Source: Bacilli bacterium
Lineage (GTDB): Bacteria; Bacillota_I; Bacilli_A; RFN20; CAG-826
Length of the DNA stretch: 5,509 nucleotides
Direction: 5' to 3'
Assembly (NCBI GenBank): GCA_017531065.1
Contig: JAFXLR010000140.1
Span: 1-5,509 of the forward strand
In this document: positions 1-5,505 of the stretch, one piece after another
Position numbering within the stretch: position 1 is the first letter of the stretch
Layout: each line of letters opens with the position of its first letter
Translations under genes and position numbers: made by a program
The notes under the pieces: model-generated
Told to the model about the DNA's origin: nothing
The model's input: only the letters and a program-made list of their open reading frames with translations
Databases searched by the model: none

Positions 1-1215
1 CTCAAACCTATCGAAGCTCAGGATGAGAAAGGTAACCCAATTGAGAGAGCCACTGACATTAAGGCCCCAATGTCCGCCTATATCTTCAAGACCTTAGTCG
101 ATGACTACCGTGGCGCCATCTCGCTTATCAAAGTGAATTCCGGCACCATCAAGGTCGGAGATGACGTCTATATGAATGGCGAGACCCAGAAAGTCTCCTC
201 TCTCTTCGCCGTCAAAGGCAAAGACCTCACCCCTGTCAACGAGATCAACGCTGGCGATATCGGCGCCATCACCAAACTCGATGATGCCAAATCGACCATG
301 ACCCTTTGCGATCCAAAGAGCATCGTCATCTATAAGCCGGTCAAATATCCTTCCGCGGTTCTCTTCAAAGCCATTGAGCTTACGAACAAAGCCAACGAAG
401 CGAAGCTTGGACCAGCCCTTCAGAAGATCCAGCTTGAAGACCCGTGCGTCGAAGTCGTCCGTAATAACGAGACCAAACAGCTCCTTCTTGGCGGCGTCTC
501 CTCTTCTCATGTCGACTTCGTCATCCAGAAACTCAAAGACATCTACAAAGTCGAGCTTAAGACAAGCCCGATGAAAGTCGTCTATCGTGAGTCCATCAAA
601 GGTGCAGGCGAAGCTGAAGGCAGATACGTCAAGCAATCTGGCGGAAGCGGCTTCTATGGCGTCGTCACGATGCGCTTCCAGCCAGCCAAAGAGAACACCT
701 TCGCTGAAGAAGTCTTCGGCGGCGCAGTTCCAAAGAACTACTTCCCTGCCGTTGAGAAAGGTTTCTTCGAAGCCCTTCAAAGCGGACCACTTGCTGGTTT
801 CCCAGTCATCGGTGTTAAGGGTGTCCTTACCGATGGTAAATACCATCCAGTAGACTCGAACGAACAAGCCTTCCGTATGGCCGCTATCCTTGCTTTCAAG
901 GCCGCTTACGAGAAGTGTAAGCCAATCATCTTAGAGCCAATCATGAAGATCAAAGTCAACTGCGATCCGAAGTACACTGGTAACATCATCTCTGACTTAT
1001 CCACGAGACGTGCAAGAATCCAAGGTATGGAAGAGGAAGATGGCTCGCAAGTCATCGAGGCCTACGTCCCAGAAGCCGAAATCGTTGACTACGCGACCCA
1101 GCTTAAGTCCTTGACCCAGGCTAATGGTTACTTCAACCGTGAGTTCTATAACTACGAAGAAGTTCCTGAATACCTTAAAGACCAGGTTATCGCGGCTAAT
1201 AAGATCACAGAATAG
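1..1215 (+). CDS. Elongation factor G family protein (probable EF-G-like paralogue), 5'-truncated by the window edge
   Basis: The frame is open from base 1, so the gene starts upstream; 404 codons and a TAG stop are visible. The GTPase domain is missing. What remains follows EF-G domains II to V. Domain II holds 'SGTIKVGDDV' and 'AGDIGAI' (visible residues about 22-105). Domain III holds 'LEDPCVEV' (about 110-188). Domain IV holds 'RYVKQSGGSGFYG' and 'DGKYHPVDSNEQAF' (about 190-308). Domain V holds 'STRRARIQGM' and ends 'NYEEVPEYL'. EF-G drives tRNA-mRNA translocation on the ribosome and, with RRF, ribosome recycling. The His at bases 844-846 aligns with the conserved domain IV tip His (H583 in E. 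coli), favouring a translocase-like role. Against housekeeping FusA, the usual domain III 'GELHLE' is 'SSSHVDF' and 'GGRGQYG' is 'GGSGFYG'. I therefore favour a divergent paralogue (EF-G2-like). Family assignment is secure; paralogue status is inference because the G domain cannot be seen. Confidence 0.93.
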   Translation, partial: LKPIEAQDEKGNPIERATDIKAPMSAYIFKTLVDDYRGAISLIKVNSGTIKVGDDVYMNGETQKVSSLFAVKGKDLTPVNEINAGDIGAITKLDDAKSTMTLCDPKSIVIYKPVKYPSAVLFKAIELTNKANEAKLGPALQKIQLEDPCVEVVRNNETKQLLLGGVSSSHVDFVIQKLKDIYKVELKTSPMKVVYRESIKGAGEAEGRYVKQSGGSGFYGVVTMRFQPAKENTFAEEVFGGAVPKNYFPAVEKGFFEALQSGPLAGFPVIGVKGVLTDGKYHPVDSNEQAFRMAAILAFKAAYEKCKPIILEPIMKIKVNCDPKYTGNIISDLSTRRARIQGMEEEDGSQVIEAYVPEAEIVDYATQLKSLTQANGYFNREFYNYEEVPEYLKDQVIAANKITE

Positions 1216-1225
1216 TCTCCTATGG

Positions 1226-1256
1226 AAAGAGGCCCTGCAAATTGGGCCTCTTTTTT
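1226..1256 (+). terminator. Rho-independent terminator of the EF-G-like gene
   Basis: A perfect 10-bp stem (AAAGAGGCCC at 1226-1235 with GGGCCTCTTT at 1244-1253) encloses an 8-base loop. A run of six T (1251-1256) starts within the 3' arm and a second T-run follows at 1262-1269. It begins 11 bases after the stop codon. Because the arms are symmetric, the minus strand also ends in TTT, but without a longer U-tract. At most it is a weak bidirectional terminator for the convergent mscS transcript, which has no other obvious terminator between 1216 and 1292. Confidence 0.93.
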
Positions 1257-1292
1257 ATATGTTTTTTTTGAAAAATAACTGGCAAATCCCAC

Positions 1293-2363
1293 TTATTTTC
1301 CTTTTCTTTGGGAAACGACAACCTGTGGGAATGGAATCTCGATACCGGCTTTGGTAAGAACGGTGATAGCGATCTCATTCATCGCTCGCTGGGTGGAGAA
1401 CCTATCTTCCTCGCTGCATTTGGCAAGGAACATAAGCTGGATGCCGCTGTCCTCAAGCTCACTGACACCGAGGTATTTCGGCTCTCCGACAATCGCTGGG
1501 ATGGCGTTCTTGAATTCTTTGAGCAAATCTTCCTCAACGACCTTTCGGACGTAAGCGAGGTCGCTATTATAATCGACGCTGCAATAGGATATCGCGCTGC
1601 TAAGGTCATGTGATTGGTTGATGACGGTGTTGATTTGGCTGTTACGGATGGATTTGAGGTTGCCAGAGAAATCAACGACTTTGGTCGTGGCTAAGCCAAT
1701 CTCATAGACGACTCCCCTAAAGCCATCGACGACGACGATGTCACCGACATCGAATTGCTCTTCGAAGACGATAGAAAGGCCGGCGATGATGTCAGCGATG
1801 AGGGTCTGGGCACCAAGGCCTATGACAAGAGCGAGGATGCCAGCAGAGGCTAAGATGGTCGTCATATCAACGCCAATAACGGCAAGGATGACGAAGACGA
1901 CAACGAAGGCGGCCAAGTATCTGATAGTGCTATTGATGAATCTCACGATCGTGACCGTTTTGTTATTGGCCTTCATGAAGATGAGGGAAAGGATGGTTCT
2001 CACAAGCTTACTGACGCCATAGACGAAGAAAGCCATGTAGAGGGATTGAATGACTTTGAACCACGCCTCTCCAGCGCGTTCATAGCCGTTCTCCCCTATT
2101 TGATCAACGTAATTGAGCCAGGACTCTGGCCAATTCTTATGGGCGAGGTTGACGAGGACGATCATGACGACCGCACCGACGAAGAGAACCCAAGACAAGA
2201 TAACTGAGATCTTCTTTTGGAGGCTAAGATCCTTCCAAGATGGAACTAAGTTCCTTGGTGAGCTTTTCTCGGTGCGAAGGAAGATCTTCGTGAGCTCGTC
2301 ACGATATTCTTTTTCCACTTTCTTCTTTCTAATTGAAGAAGCCTTTTTCTTGTTTTCTACCAT
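1293..2363 (-). CDS. mscS: MscS-family small-conductance mechanosensitive ion channel
   Basis: The 356-residue product is a tension-gated membrane channel of the MscS family, which releases ions and small osmolytes on hypo-osmotic shock. Residues 1-50 are a charged, Lys/Arg-rich cytoplasmic extension. Hydrophobic segments lie at about 52-74, 103-130 and 145-165. The pore-lining helix follows at about 168-200 ('ASAGILALVIGLGAQTLIAD' then 'AGLSIVFEEQFDVGD'). The beta domain reads 'GVVYEIGLATTKVVDFSGN' and 'IRNSQI', corresponding to the family 'IPNGKI' motif. The C-terminal alpha/beta domain ends in 'GIEIPFPQ', the usual family ending ('GISFPYPQ' in E. coli). Length and order are typical for MscS proteins with one extra N-terminal helix. 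The ATG is supported by GGAGG 8 bases upstream, placed inside the end of the upstream gene, so the two genes form an operon. The basic N-terminal tail is longer than in E. coli MscS. Confidence 0.95.
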   Translation of the reverse strand: MVENKKKASSIRKKKVEKEYRDELTKIFLRTEKSSPRNLVPSWKDLSLQKKISVILSWVLFVGAVVMIVLVNLAHKNWPESWLNYVDQIGENGYERAGEAWFKVIQSLYMAFFVYGVSKLVRTILSLIFMKANNKTVTIVRFINSTIRYLAAFVVVFVILAVIGVDMTTILASAGILALVIGLGAQTLIADIIAGLSIVFEEQFDVGDIVVVDGFRGVVYEIGLATTKVVDFSGNLKSIRNSQINTVINQSHDLSSAISYCSVDYNSDLAYVRKVVEEDLLKEFKNAIPAIVGEPKYLGVSELEDSGIQLMFLAKCSEEDRFSTQRAMNEIAITVLTKAGIEIPFPQVVVSQRKGK

Positions 2364-2366
2364 TTC

Positions 2367-2900
2367 TTATTCCTCCATGAATCCACTATAGGTGATCATA
2401 AGCGTCTTTCCATAACTGAAATCTGCGTATACGCGTAAATCGTATCGGCCAGCCACAAGAGAGAAGTCCCCTGCTATTTCCATATGGTTTTCGTTATCCT
2501 CTACGAATTCGCAGGTATATTCCTTTTTGGCTAGCTTTTGGTTCTTTTGGCTTAGCTCGACAGAGATAGTCGTGTTGATTTTATATTCAACATCGAAACC
2601 GTAATGAAGAAGATTGTCTTCTACTTTGGCAACCTTTCCTTCATATAACCCTGTAAAGACGGGTTTAACGGCGTCCATCTTATCCATTAGGGAGATGGCG
2701 GCTGCGCTCGTTAAGATGGCGATTCCTGTGCCTCCGATAAGAGCAAGACCGATTCTATGGACGACTTTGGTGTAATCGCCTCTCGAATAAGCGCCGAAAA
2801 GATGAATCTTCGCCCATTCAGTCTTCTGAATGTCTTGATTCATTTCATTAACGCAAGAAGGGTTGATCTCGCTGTTTAGGACTTCGTCTACTTCAGCCAT
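2367..2900 (-). CDS. Hypothetical single-pass membrane protein, operon partner of mscS
   Basis: I do not recognise the family of this 177-residue protein. Residues 1-47 are polar, with an acidic first part and basic residues around 40-49 (RGDYTKVVHR). One hydrophobic segment follows at about 50-72 (Gly/Ala/Ile-rich, 'IGGTGIAILTSAAAISL'). Residues about 73-177 are alternating polar/hydrophobic and look beta-rich ('FDVEYKINTTISVELS', 'YDLRVYADFSYG'). The positive-inside rule suggests a cytoplasmic N terminus and an extracellular C-terminal domain. There are two Cys (16 and 130), on opposite sides of the membrane in that topology. The ATG at 2898-2900 is the first possible ATG because an in-frame TAG sits 9 bases upstream; no Shine-Dalgarno precedes it. 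A later ATG at residue 20 also lacks one. The stop lies 3 bases before mscS, so the gene is co-transcribed with the channel and may act with it; that is context-based inference only. Confidence 0.8.
   Translation of the reverse strand: MAEVDEVLNSEINPSCVNEMNQDIQKTEWAKIHLFGAYSRGDYTKVVHRIGLALIGGTGIAILTSAAAISLMDKMDAVKPVFTGLYEGKVAKVEDNLLHYGFDVEYKINTTISVELSQKNQKLAKKEYTCEFVEDNENHMEIAGDFSLVAGRYDLRVYADFSYGKTLMITYSGFMEE
2372..2376 (-). promoter_or_regulatory. Ribosome binding site of mscS inside the upstream gene
   Basis: GGAGG lies 8 bases before the mscS ATG. It is embedded in the final codons of the preceding gene (ATG GAG GAA TAA), whose stop is only 3 bases from the mscS start. Terminating ribosomes would cover the site, so translational coupling is expected. 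The site fixes the mscS start codon. Confidence 0.85.
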
Positions 2901-2906
2901 AAAAAT

Positions 2907-2935
2907 ATTCTAACGAATATCGTCCTTCCTAGAAA
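2907..2935 (-). promoter_or_regulatory. Possible promoter of the membrane protein-mscS operon (leaderless start)
   Basis: On the minus strand a -10-like TAGAAT (2907-2912, 5 of 6 to TATAAT) ends just 6 bases before the ATG. A poor -35 (TTTCTA, 2930-2935) lies 17 bases further up. Transcription would begin at or next to the A of the start codon, giving a leaderless mRNA. The position between an upstream terminator (2951-2980) and the gene fits a promoter; the weak -35 lowers confidence. Confidence 0.45.
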
Positions 2936-2950
2936 GAAGATTGAAGGCAC

Positions 2951-2980
2951 AAAAAAACGAGCCCGTTTTATGGGGCCCGT
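2951..2980 (-). terminator. Rho-independent terminator of the lipoprotein gene
   Basis: Read on the minus strand, ACGGGCCC (2980-2973) pairs with GGGCTCGT (2964-2957) as 8 bp including one G-U wobble. The loop is 8 bases and a seven-T run follows (2957-2951). It lies 34 bases past the lipoprotein stop. On the plus strand the wobble becomes an A-C mismatch and no T-run follows, so it works in the minus direction only. It separates the lipoprotein from the membrane protein-mscS operon. Confidence 0.9.
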
Positions 2981-3014
2981 CATTTTAACTTTTCCTGAAA
3001 TCAGGGAATATTGA

Positions 3015-5030
3015 TTATTCGATGACGAGGACGAAATCGCTGACAGCTAAGTTGTAGCTGGTGTTTCTGATGAAGCTGAAGGTGTTGTCACCGTGAGCTA
3101 AGGAAACTTCGCCAATTAAGCATGGGCCAGCTTTGGAGTTGTTGTCTCCAGCGTCGACGGTGGCGTCGGCAAGAAGCTGAGCGAAAGTGGAGGATAAGGC
3201 AGTTGCGTCGATAGCGACATCGGCATTATTCCAGGTAACGCTGAAGTTAGCACCGCTGGCGCCAAGGGCTCCGCTTGAACCAACGCTGGTGTATCCTTTG
3301 CCGCTGTTGCTGCGCCAGCCATCCATGAAACCAAACTGATAGAGCTTGGCGGTTGTGGCGGCTCCGTCCCAATCGAACTTGTAGCTGATGCTATTGCCGT
3401 TGCCGTTGAGCTTCATGTAGCCGGCTGGGGTTCCATCCTTATTGGAGGAACCGGTGGCAAAGGTGCCATCTAAAGCACGGATTTTGATCTCTTTGGCGGT
3501 GTCAGCAGCGCAGGTAGCGGTTTTGTAGCCGACATAGCCATCGCCTTTGGCAGCGACAGGAGTCTCAGTGCCCCATTCGTGAACGTGAGCTGGAGCGGCT
3601 GGTTCGGCATCTTCAACGTGTCTGAAGGTGAAGTTGTAGAAGGTGGATCTGTAACCACCAGCCATACGTAAGCTGATTCTGTTTTCACCAACCTTGAGGG
3701 ATTCGAAGGTGTATGGCATGACGTAGGTATCTTTCTGGGTGCCATTTCTAACAGTGGCTGGGATATCGGTCATGGATCCGAAGGCTTTGACTTCGCCGTC
3801 AACATAAAGGATGTAACGGGCGTCAGTGATGGCTTTGCCTTTCTTGACCATCTTAGCAGTGGTGCCGTCTTCAAGGGTTTCTGGAACACCAGCAGTGCTT
3901 GGAGTTTCTCTGGAAGCAGTTGTGTTGTCCTGGATCATGACATCATTGCCATCAGCATCTTTCTCGACGTGCTCATCAGCACCATCGATGTAGTAACCAC
4001 GGGTCCAGTCAGTGCCTTGCTGATCACGTCCCCAGAAGTCGCCGGAGAGGTAGTTAGCGGCGCTGGCTTCGCAGTAAAGTCTGCATTTGCCAATAGAGGC
4101 AACCTGTTCAGCGGTAAGATCGAAGACATACTCGAAGAAGTCGCCGGTCTCATCGACGTCATAGACACATTCGTCACCCTGCTGGTTGACGGAGGTTCCG
4201 TTTTCATCTAAGGCAATAGCGTTGCCGATTGGACGTCCCCAGAAGGAAGCGCCAGCATCTTCACCAGTACCGGTGAAGGTTAAGTGGCCGCGGGAAGCCT
4301 CGGTGACTTCGGTAGCTTTGAAGCCGAAGTAGGAAACATCACAGCGGCTGCATTCGTACATACGAACTTTGGCTTTGCCAGCTTCTGGCTCGCCTTCAGA
4401 TTCCGCTAAGTGGATATCGTGGCCAAGAGCTTCTTTGGTGACAGTCTCTTTTTCGTGGCAGCGGGTGCACTCTTTTTCACCAACACCAGCTTCGGTACAA
4501 GTGGCTTCTTTGGTCCAGGTGACCTTGTCTTCGCCGTTCTCTTGTTCATAAACGTGGCCTAGAGGCTCGGCGGTAACAGCAGTCTTTTCGTGGCAGACGG
4601 TGCACTCTTTGGTGCCTTCGCCGCCTTCGGTGCAGGTAGCTTCTTTGGTCCAGGTGACCTTGTCTTTGCCATCTTCACCCTTCTCGTAGGTGTGGCCAGT
4701 GGCCTTGATGGTCACGGTATATTTCTTACCGCAGACTTTGCAGGTCTCTTCTGCAGAGCCAGCATCGGTGCAGGTAGCCGCTTTGATGACTTTGGTCTTG
4801 GTCTCATCAGCGGTGTGTTTGGCTTTGTCGACTATACCGCCATCGCCAGCCTCACATTCGTGCCAGTGATTGTTATCGTCGGCTTTCCACTCGGCGCCTT
4901 CGGCAGCTTTGTGCTTGTGGTTTTCGGAGGTGCTAGTGTCTGGTTGGCCGTCACCAGTACAGGAAGCTAACGCTCCTAACCCTAGGCATAAGGTTGCAGC
5001 CAATACGCCTAAGAATTTTGAATGCTTCAT
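3015..5030 (-). CDS. Secreted lipoprotein with Cys/His-rich repeats and two carbohydrate-binding-like modules
   Basis: The 671-residue product starts with a lipoprotein signal peptide: 'MKHSK', a hydrophobic core, and lipobox L-A-S-C with the lipidated Cys at 24. Residues 35-75 are His-rich ('HKHKAAEGAEW', 'HWHEC'). Three repeats of about 45 residues (about 67-111, 112-157, 158-202) each carry C-x9-C-x2-C (C87/C97/C100, C133/C143/C146, C178/C188/C191), mostly followed by a 'GH' step. A fourth CxxC (C227/C230) closes the region. Two beta-rich modules follow (about 245-472 and 508-671). Both contain a 'YxFD...LY' stretch and a terminal 'GEN/GDN' strand ('VGENRISLR', 'HGDNTFSF') typical of CBM6/35-like jelly rolls. 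A degenerate repeat at about 481-507 ('HVHEWGTETP', C507) links them. There is no catalytic domain, sortase motif or C-terminal anchor. The start is supported by AAAGGAG 9 bases upstream. I infer a surface ligand-binding role, possibly glycan, with possible metal or disulfide stabilisation of the repeats; the ligand is unknown. It is a single-gene transcript. Confidence 0.88.
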   Translation of the reverse strand: MKHSKFLGVLAATLCLGLGALASCTGDGQPDTSTSENHKHKAAEGAEWKADDNNHWHECEAGDGGIVDKAKHTADETKTKVIKAATCTDAGSAEETCKVCGKKYTVTIKATGHTYEKGEDGKDKVTWTKEATCTEGGEGTKECTVCHEKTAVTAEPLGHVYEQENGEDKVTWTKEATCTEAGVGEKECTRCHEKETVTKEALGHDIHLAESEGEPEAGKAKVRMYECSRCDVSYFGFKATEVTEASRGHLTFTGTGEDAGASFWGRPIGNAIALDENGTSVNQQGDECVYDVDETGDFFEYVFDLTAEQVASIGKCRLYCEASAANYLSGDFWGRDQQGTDWTRGYYIDGADEHVEKDADGNDVMIQDNTTASRETPSTAGVPETLEDGTTAKMVKKGKAITDARYILYVDGEVKAFGSMTDIPATVRNGTQKDTYVMPYTFESLKVGENRISLRMAGGYRSTFYNFTFRHVEDAEPAAPAHVHEWGTETPVAAKGDGYVGYKTATCAADTAKEIKIRALDGTFATGSSNKDGTPAGYMKLNGNGNSISYKFDWDGAATTAKLYQFGFMDGWRSNSGKGYTSVGSSGALGASGANFSVTWNNADVAIDATALSSTFAQLLADATVDAGDNNSKAGPCLIGEVSLAHGDNTFSFIRNTSYNLAVSDFVLVIE
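4425..4697 (-). repeat. Tandem 45/46-codon repeat inside the lipoprotein gene
   Basis: Two adjacent units (residues 112-157 at 4560-4697 and 158-202 at 4425-4559) share the plan GH-x-YE...KVTWTKEATCTE...KECTxCHEK...LGH. At DNA level a 28-base block is identical in both (4504-4531 and 4639-4666), offset by exactly 135 bases. A more diverged unit precedes them (residues about 67-111). The near identity points to recent duplication or gene conversion within the gene. Confidence 0.85.
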
Positions 5031-5039
5031 AGATTAATG

Positions 5040-5046
5040 CTCCTTT
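5040..5046 (-). promoter_or_regulatory. Ribosome binding site of the lipoprotein gene
   Basis: AAAGGAG on the minus strand sits 9 bases before the ATG at 5028-5030. It is the only good Shine-Dalgarno near the start and supports the signal-peptide-containing start. Confidence 0.85.
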
Positions 5047-5112
5047 CAATAATTAGAATTAAATCTAGTTTGCAAAACAGGTATAAAAAGGTTCAGTCTA
5101 TATGTAACCAGT

Positions 5113-5155
5113 ATTATGCCTGCTTTATGTTAAAACCTTTCAAATATATTTTCAA
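5113..5155 (-). promoter_or_regulatory. Candidate promoter region of the lipoprotein gene
   Basis: Two overlapping sigma-70-type candidates are visible on the minus strand. One is TTGAAA (5150-5155), 17 bases, TAACAT (5127-5132). The other is TTGAAA (5138-5143), 19 bases, CATAAT (5113-5118). Either would give a 5' leader of roughly 75-95 bases. The whole region is AT-rich, so chance matches are likely and the exact promoter is uncertain. Confidence 0.3.
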
Positions 5156-5198
5156 TATGGTTGGACAATTAATTTGCTTCAATTGACATTTTTTAACA

Positions 5199-5223
5199 TT
5201 GATTAAACTGAAAGTTTATTCAA
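5199..5223. promoter_or_regulatory. 25-bp imperfect inverted repeat, operator-like
   Basis: Two 10-base arms (TTGATTAAAC at 5199-5208, GTTTATTCAA at 5214-5223) match as inverted repeats at 9 of 10 positions around a 5-base spacer (TGAAA). Size and symmetry suit a dimeric DNA-binding protein. It lies upstream of the candidate lipoprotein promoter and is too AT-rich, with no U-tract, to be a terminator. No regulator is identified. Confidence 0.35.
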
Positions 5224-5335
5224 GAGAATGAAAAATTTGGTCCAAAAAGCGCTTTTCCGCGCTGTCTACATGCGCGTGTATGCGCTAACCGAATTTATAA
5301 ATTAATGGGTCCCCCACCACTATGGATGTTTTTCT

Positions 5336-5374
5336 AAAGAAAAAGCCTGTCTCAATCCAAGACAGGCATTCTTT
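5336..5374 (-). terminator. Rho-independent terminator of the tRNA-Lys gene
   Basis: On the minus strand GCCTGTC (5367-5361) pairs with GACAGGC (5351-5345) around a 9-base loop and is followed by TTTTTCTTT. The stem can be extended by AAAGAA (5374-5369) pairing with TTCTTT (5341-5336) across a small bulge. It starts 6 bases past the CCA end of the tRNA. Confidence 0.85.
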
Positions 5375-5379
5375 CGTTT

Positions 5380-5455
<76 letters not shown>

Positions 5456-5476
5456 ATTACGCTTTCGCGCCTGAAT

Positions 5477-5505
5477 ATCCTATTACTAAATCGCATTTCC
5501 TTCAA
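5477..5505 (-). promoter_or_regulatory. Candidate promoter of the tRNA-Lys gene
   Basis: On the minus strand TTGAAG (5500-5505), a 17-base spacer and TAGGAT (5477-5482) resemble a sigma-70 promoter (4 of 6 at each box). It would start transcription near 5470, leaving a short leader of about 15 bases before the tRNA 5' end. The upstream edge of the window is close, so a polycistronic tRNA transcript from further up cannot be excluded. Confidence 0.4.

Larger units (their letters stand above)
5031..5335. other. AT-rich non-coding region with clustered dyads
   Basis: No credible gene is seen between the lipoprotein start and the tRNA terminator. Apart from the lipoprotein ribosome binding site and candidate promoter, it holds consecutive dyad symmetries. 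These are the 25-bp inverted repeat (5199-5223), TTTGG-T-CCAAA (5236-5246), the perfect palindrome AAAAGCGCTTTT (5245-5256), a near-palindrome TACATGCGCGTGTA (5267-5280) and the perfect palindrome AATTTATAAATT (5292-5303). Four GCGC tetramers start at 5249, 5259, 5272 and 5282. Function is unknown. Confidence 0.6.

Noticed and set aside
94..867. Long minus-strand open frame of 257 codons opposite the EF-G-like gene
   Set aside because: It lies wholly within a clear EF-G coding region, its product has no recognisable domain, and it has the composition of an antisense shadow.
2991..3008. Inverted repeat (TTTCCTGA / TCAGGGAA) just after the lipoprotein stop
   Set aside because: Only an 8-bp stem with one wobble and a 2-base loop and no U-tract on either strand; the real terminator is the next hairpin at 2951-2980.
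4504..4666. Pair of 28-base direct repeats considered as a CRISPR remnant
   Set aside because: Only two copies, they lie in frame within a coding protein repeat, and the repeats encode the same residues; there are no cas genes.
4590..4970. Plus-strand open frame opposite the lipoprotein repeats (126 codons), and another at 3969-4211
   Set aside because: They are antisense shadows of the lipoprotein gene with no recognisable domain, and the minus-strand frame has a signal peptide, ribosome binding site and terminator.
5183..5188. Perfect TTGACA -35 box on the plus strand
   Set aside because: No adequate -10 lies 16-18 bases downstream (the best is TAAACT at 15) and no plus-strand gene or RNA follows.
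5305..5337. Mini open frame of 10 codons on the plus strand ahead of a hairpin, resembling a leader peptide with attenuator
   Set aside because: There is no ribosome binding site, no downstream plus-strand gene, and the hairpin has its proper T-run on the minus strand, where it terminates the tRNA transcript.
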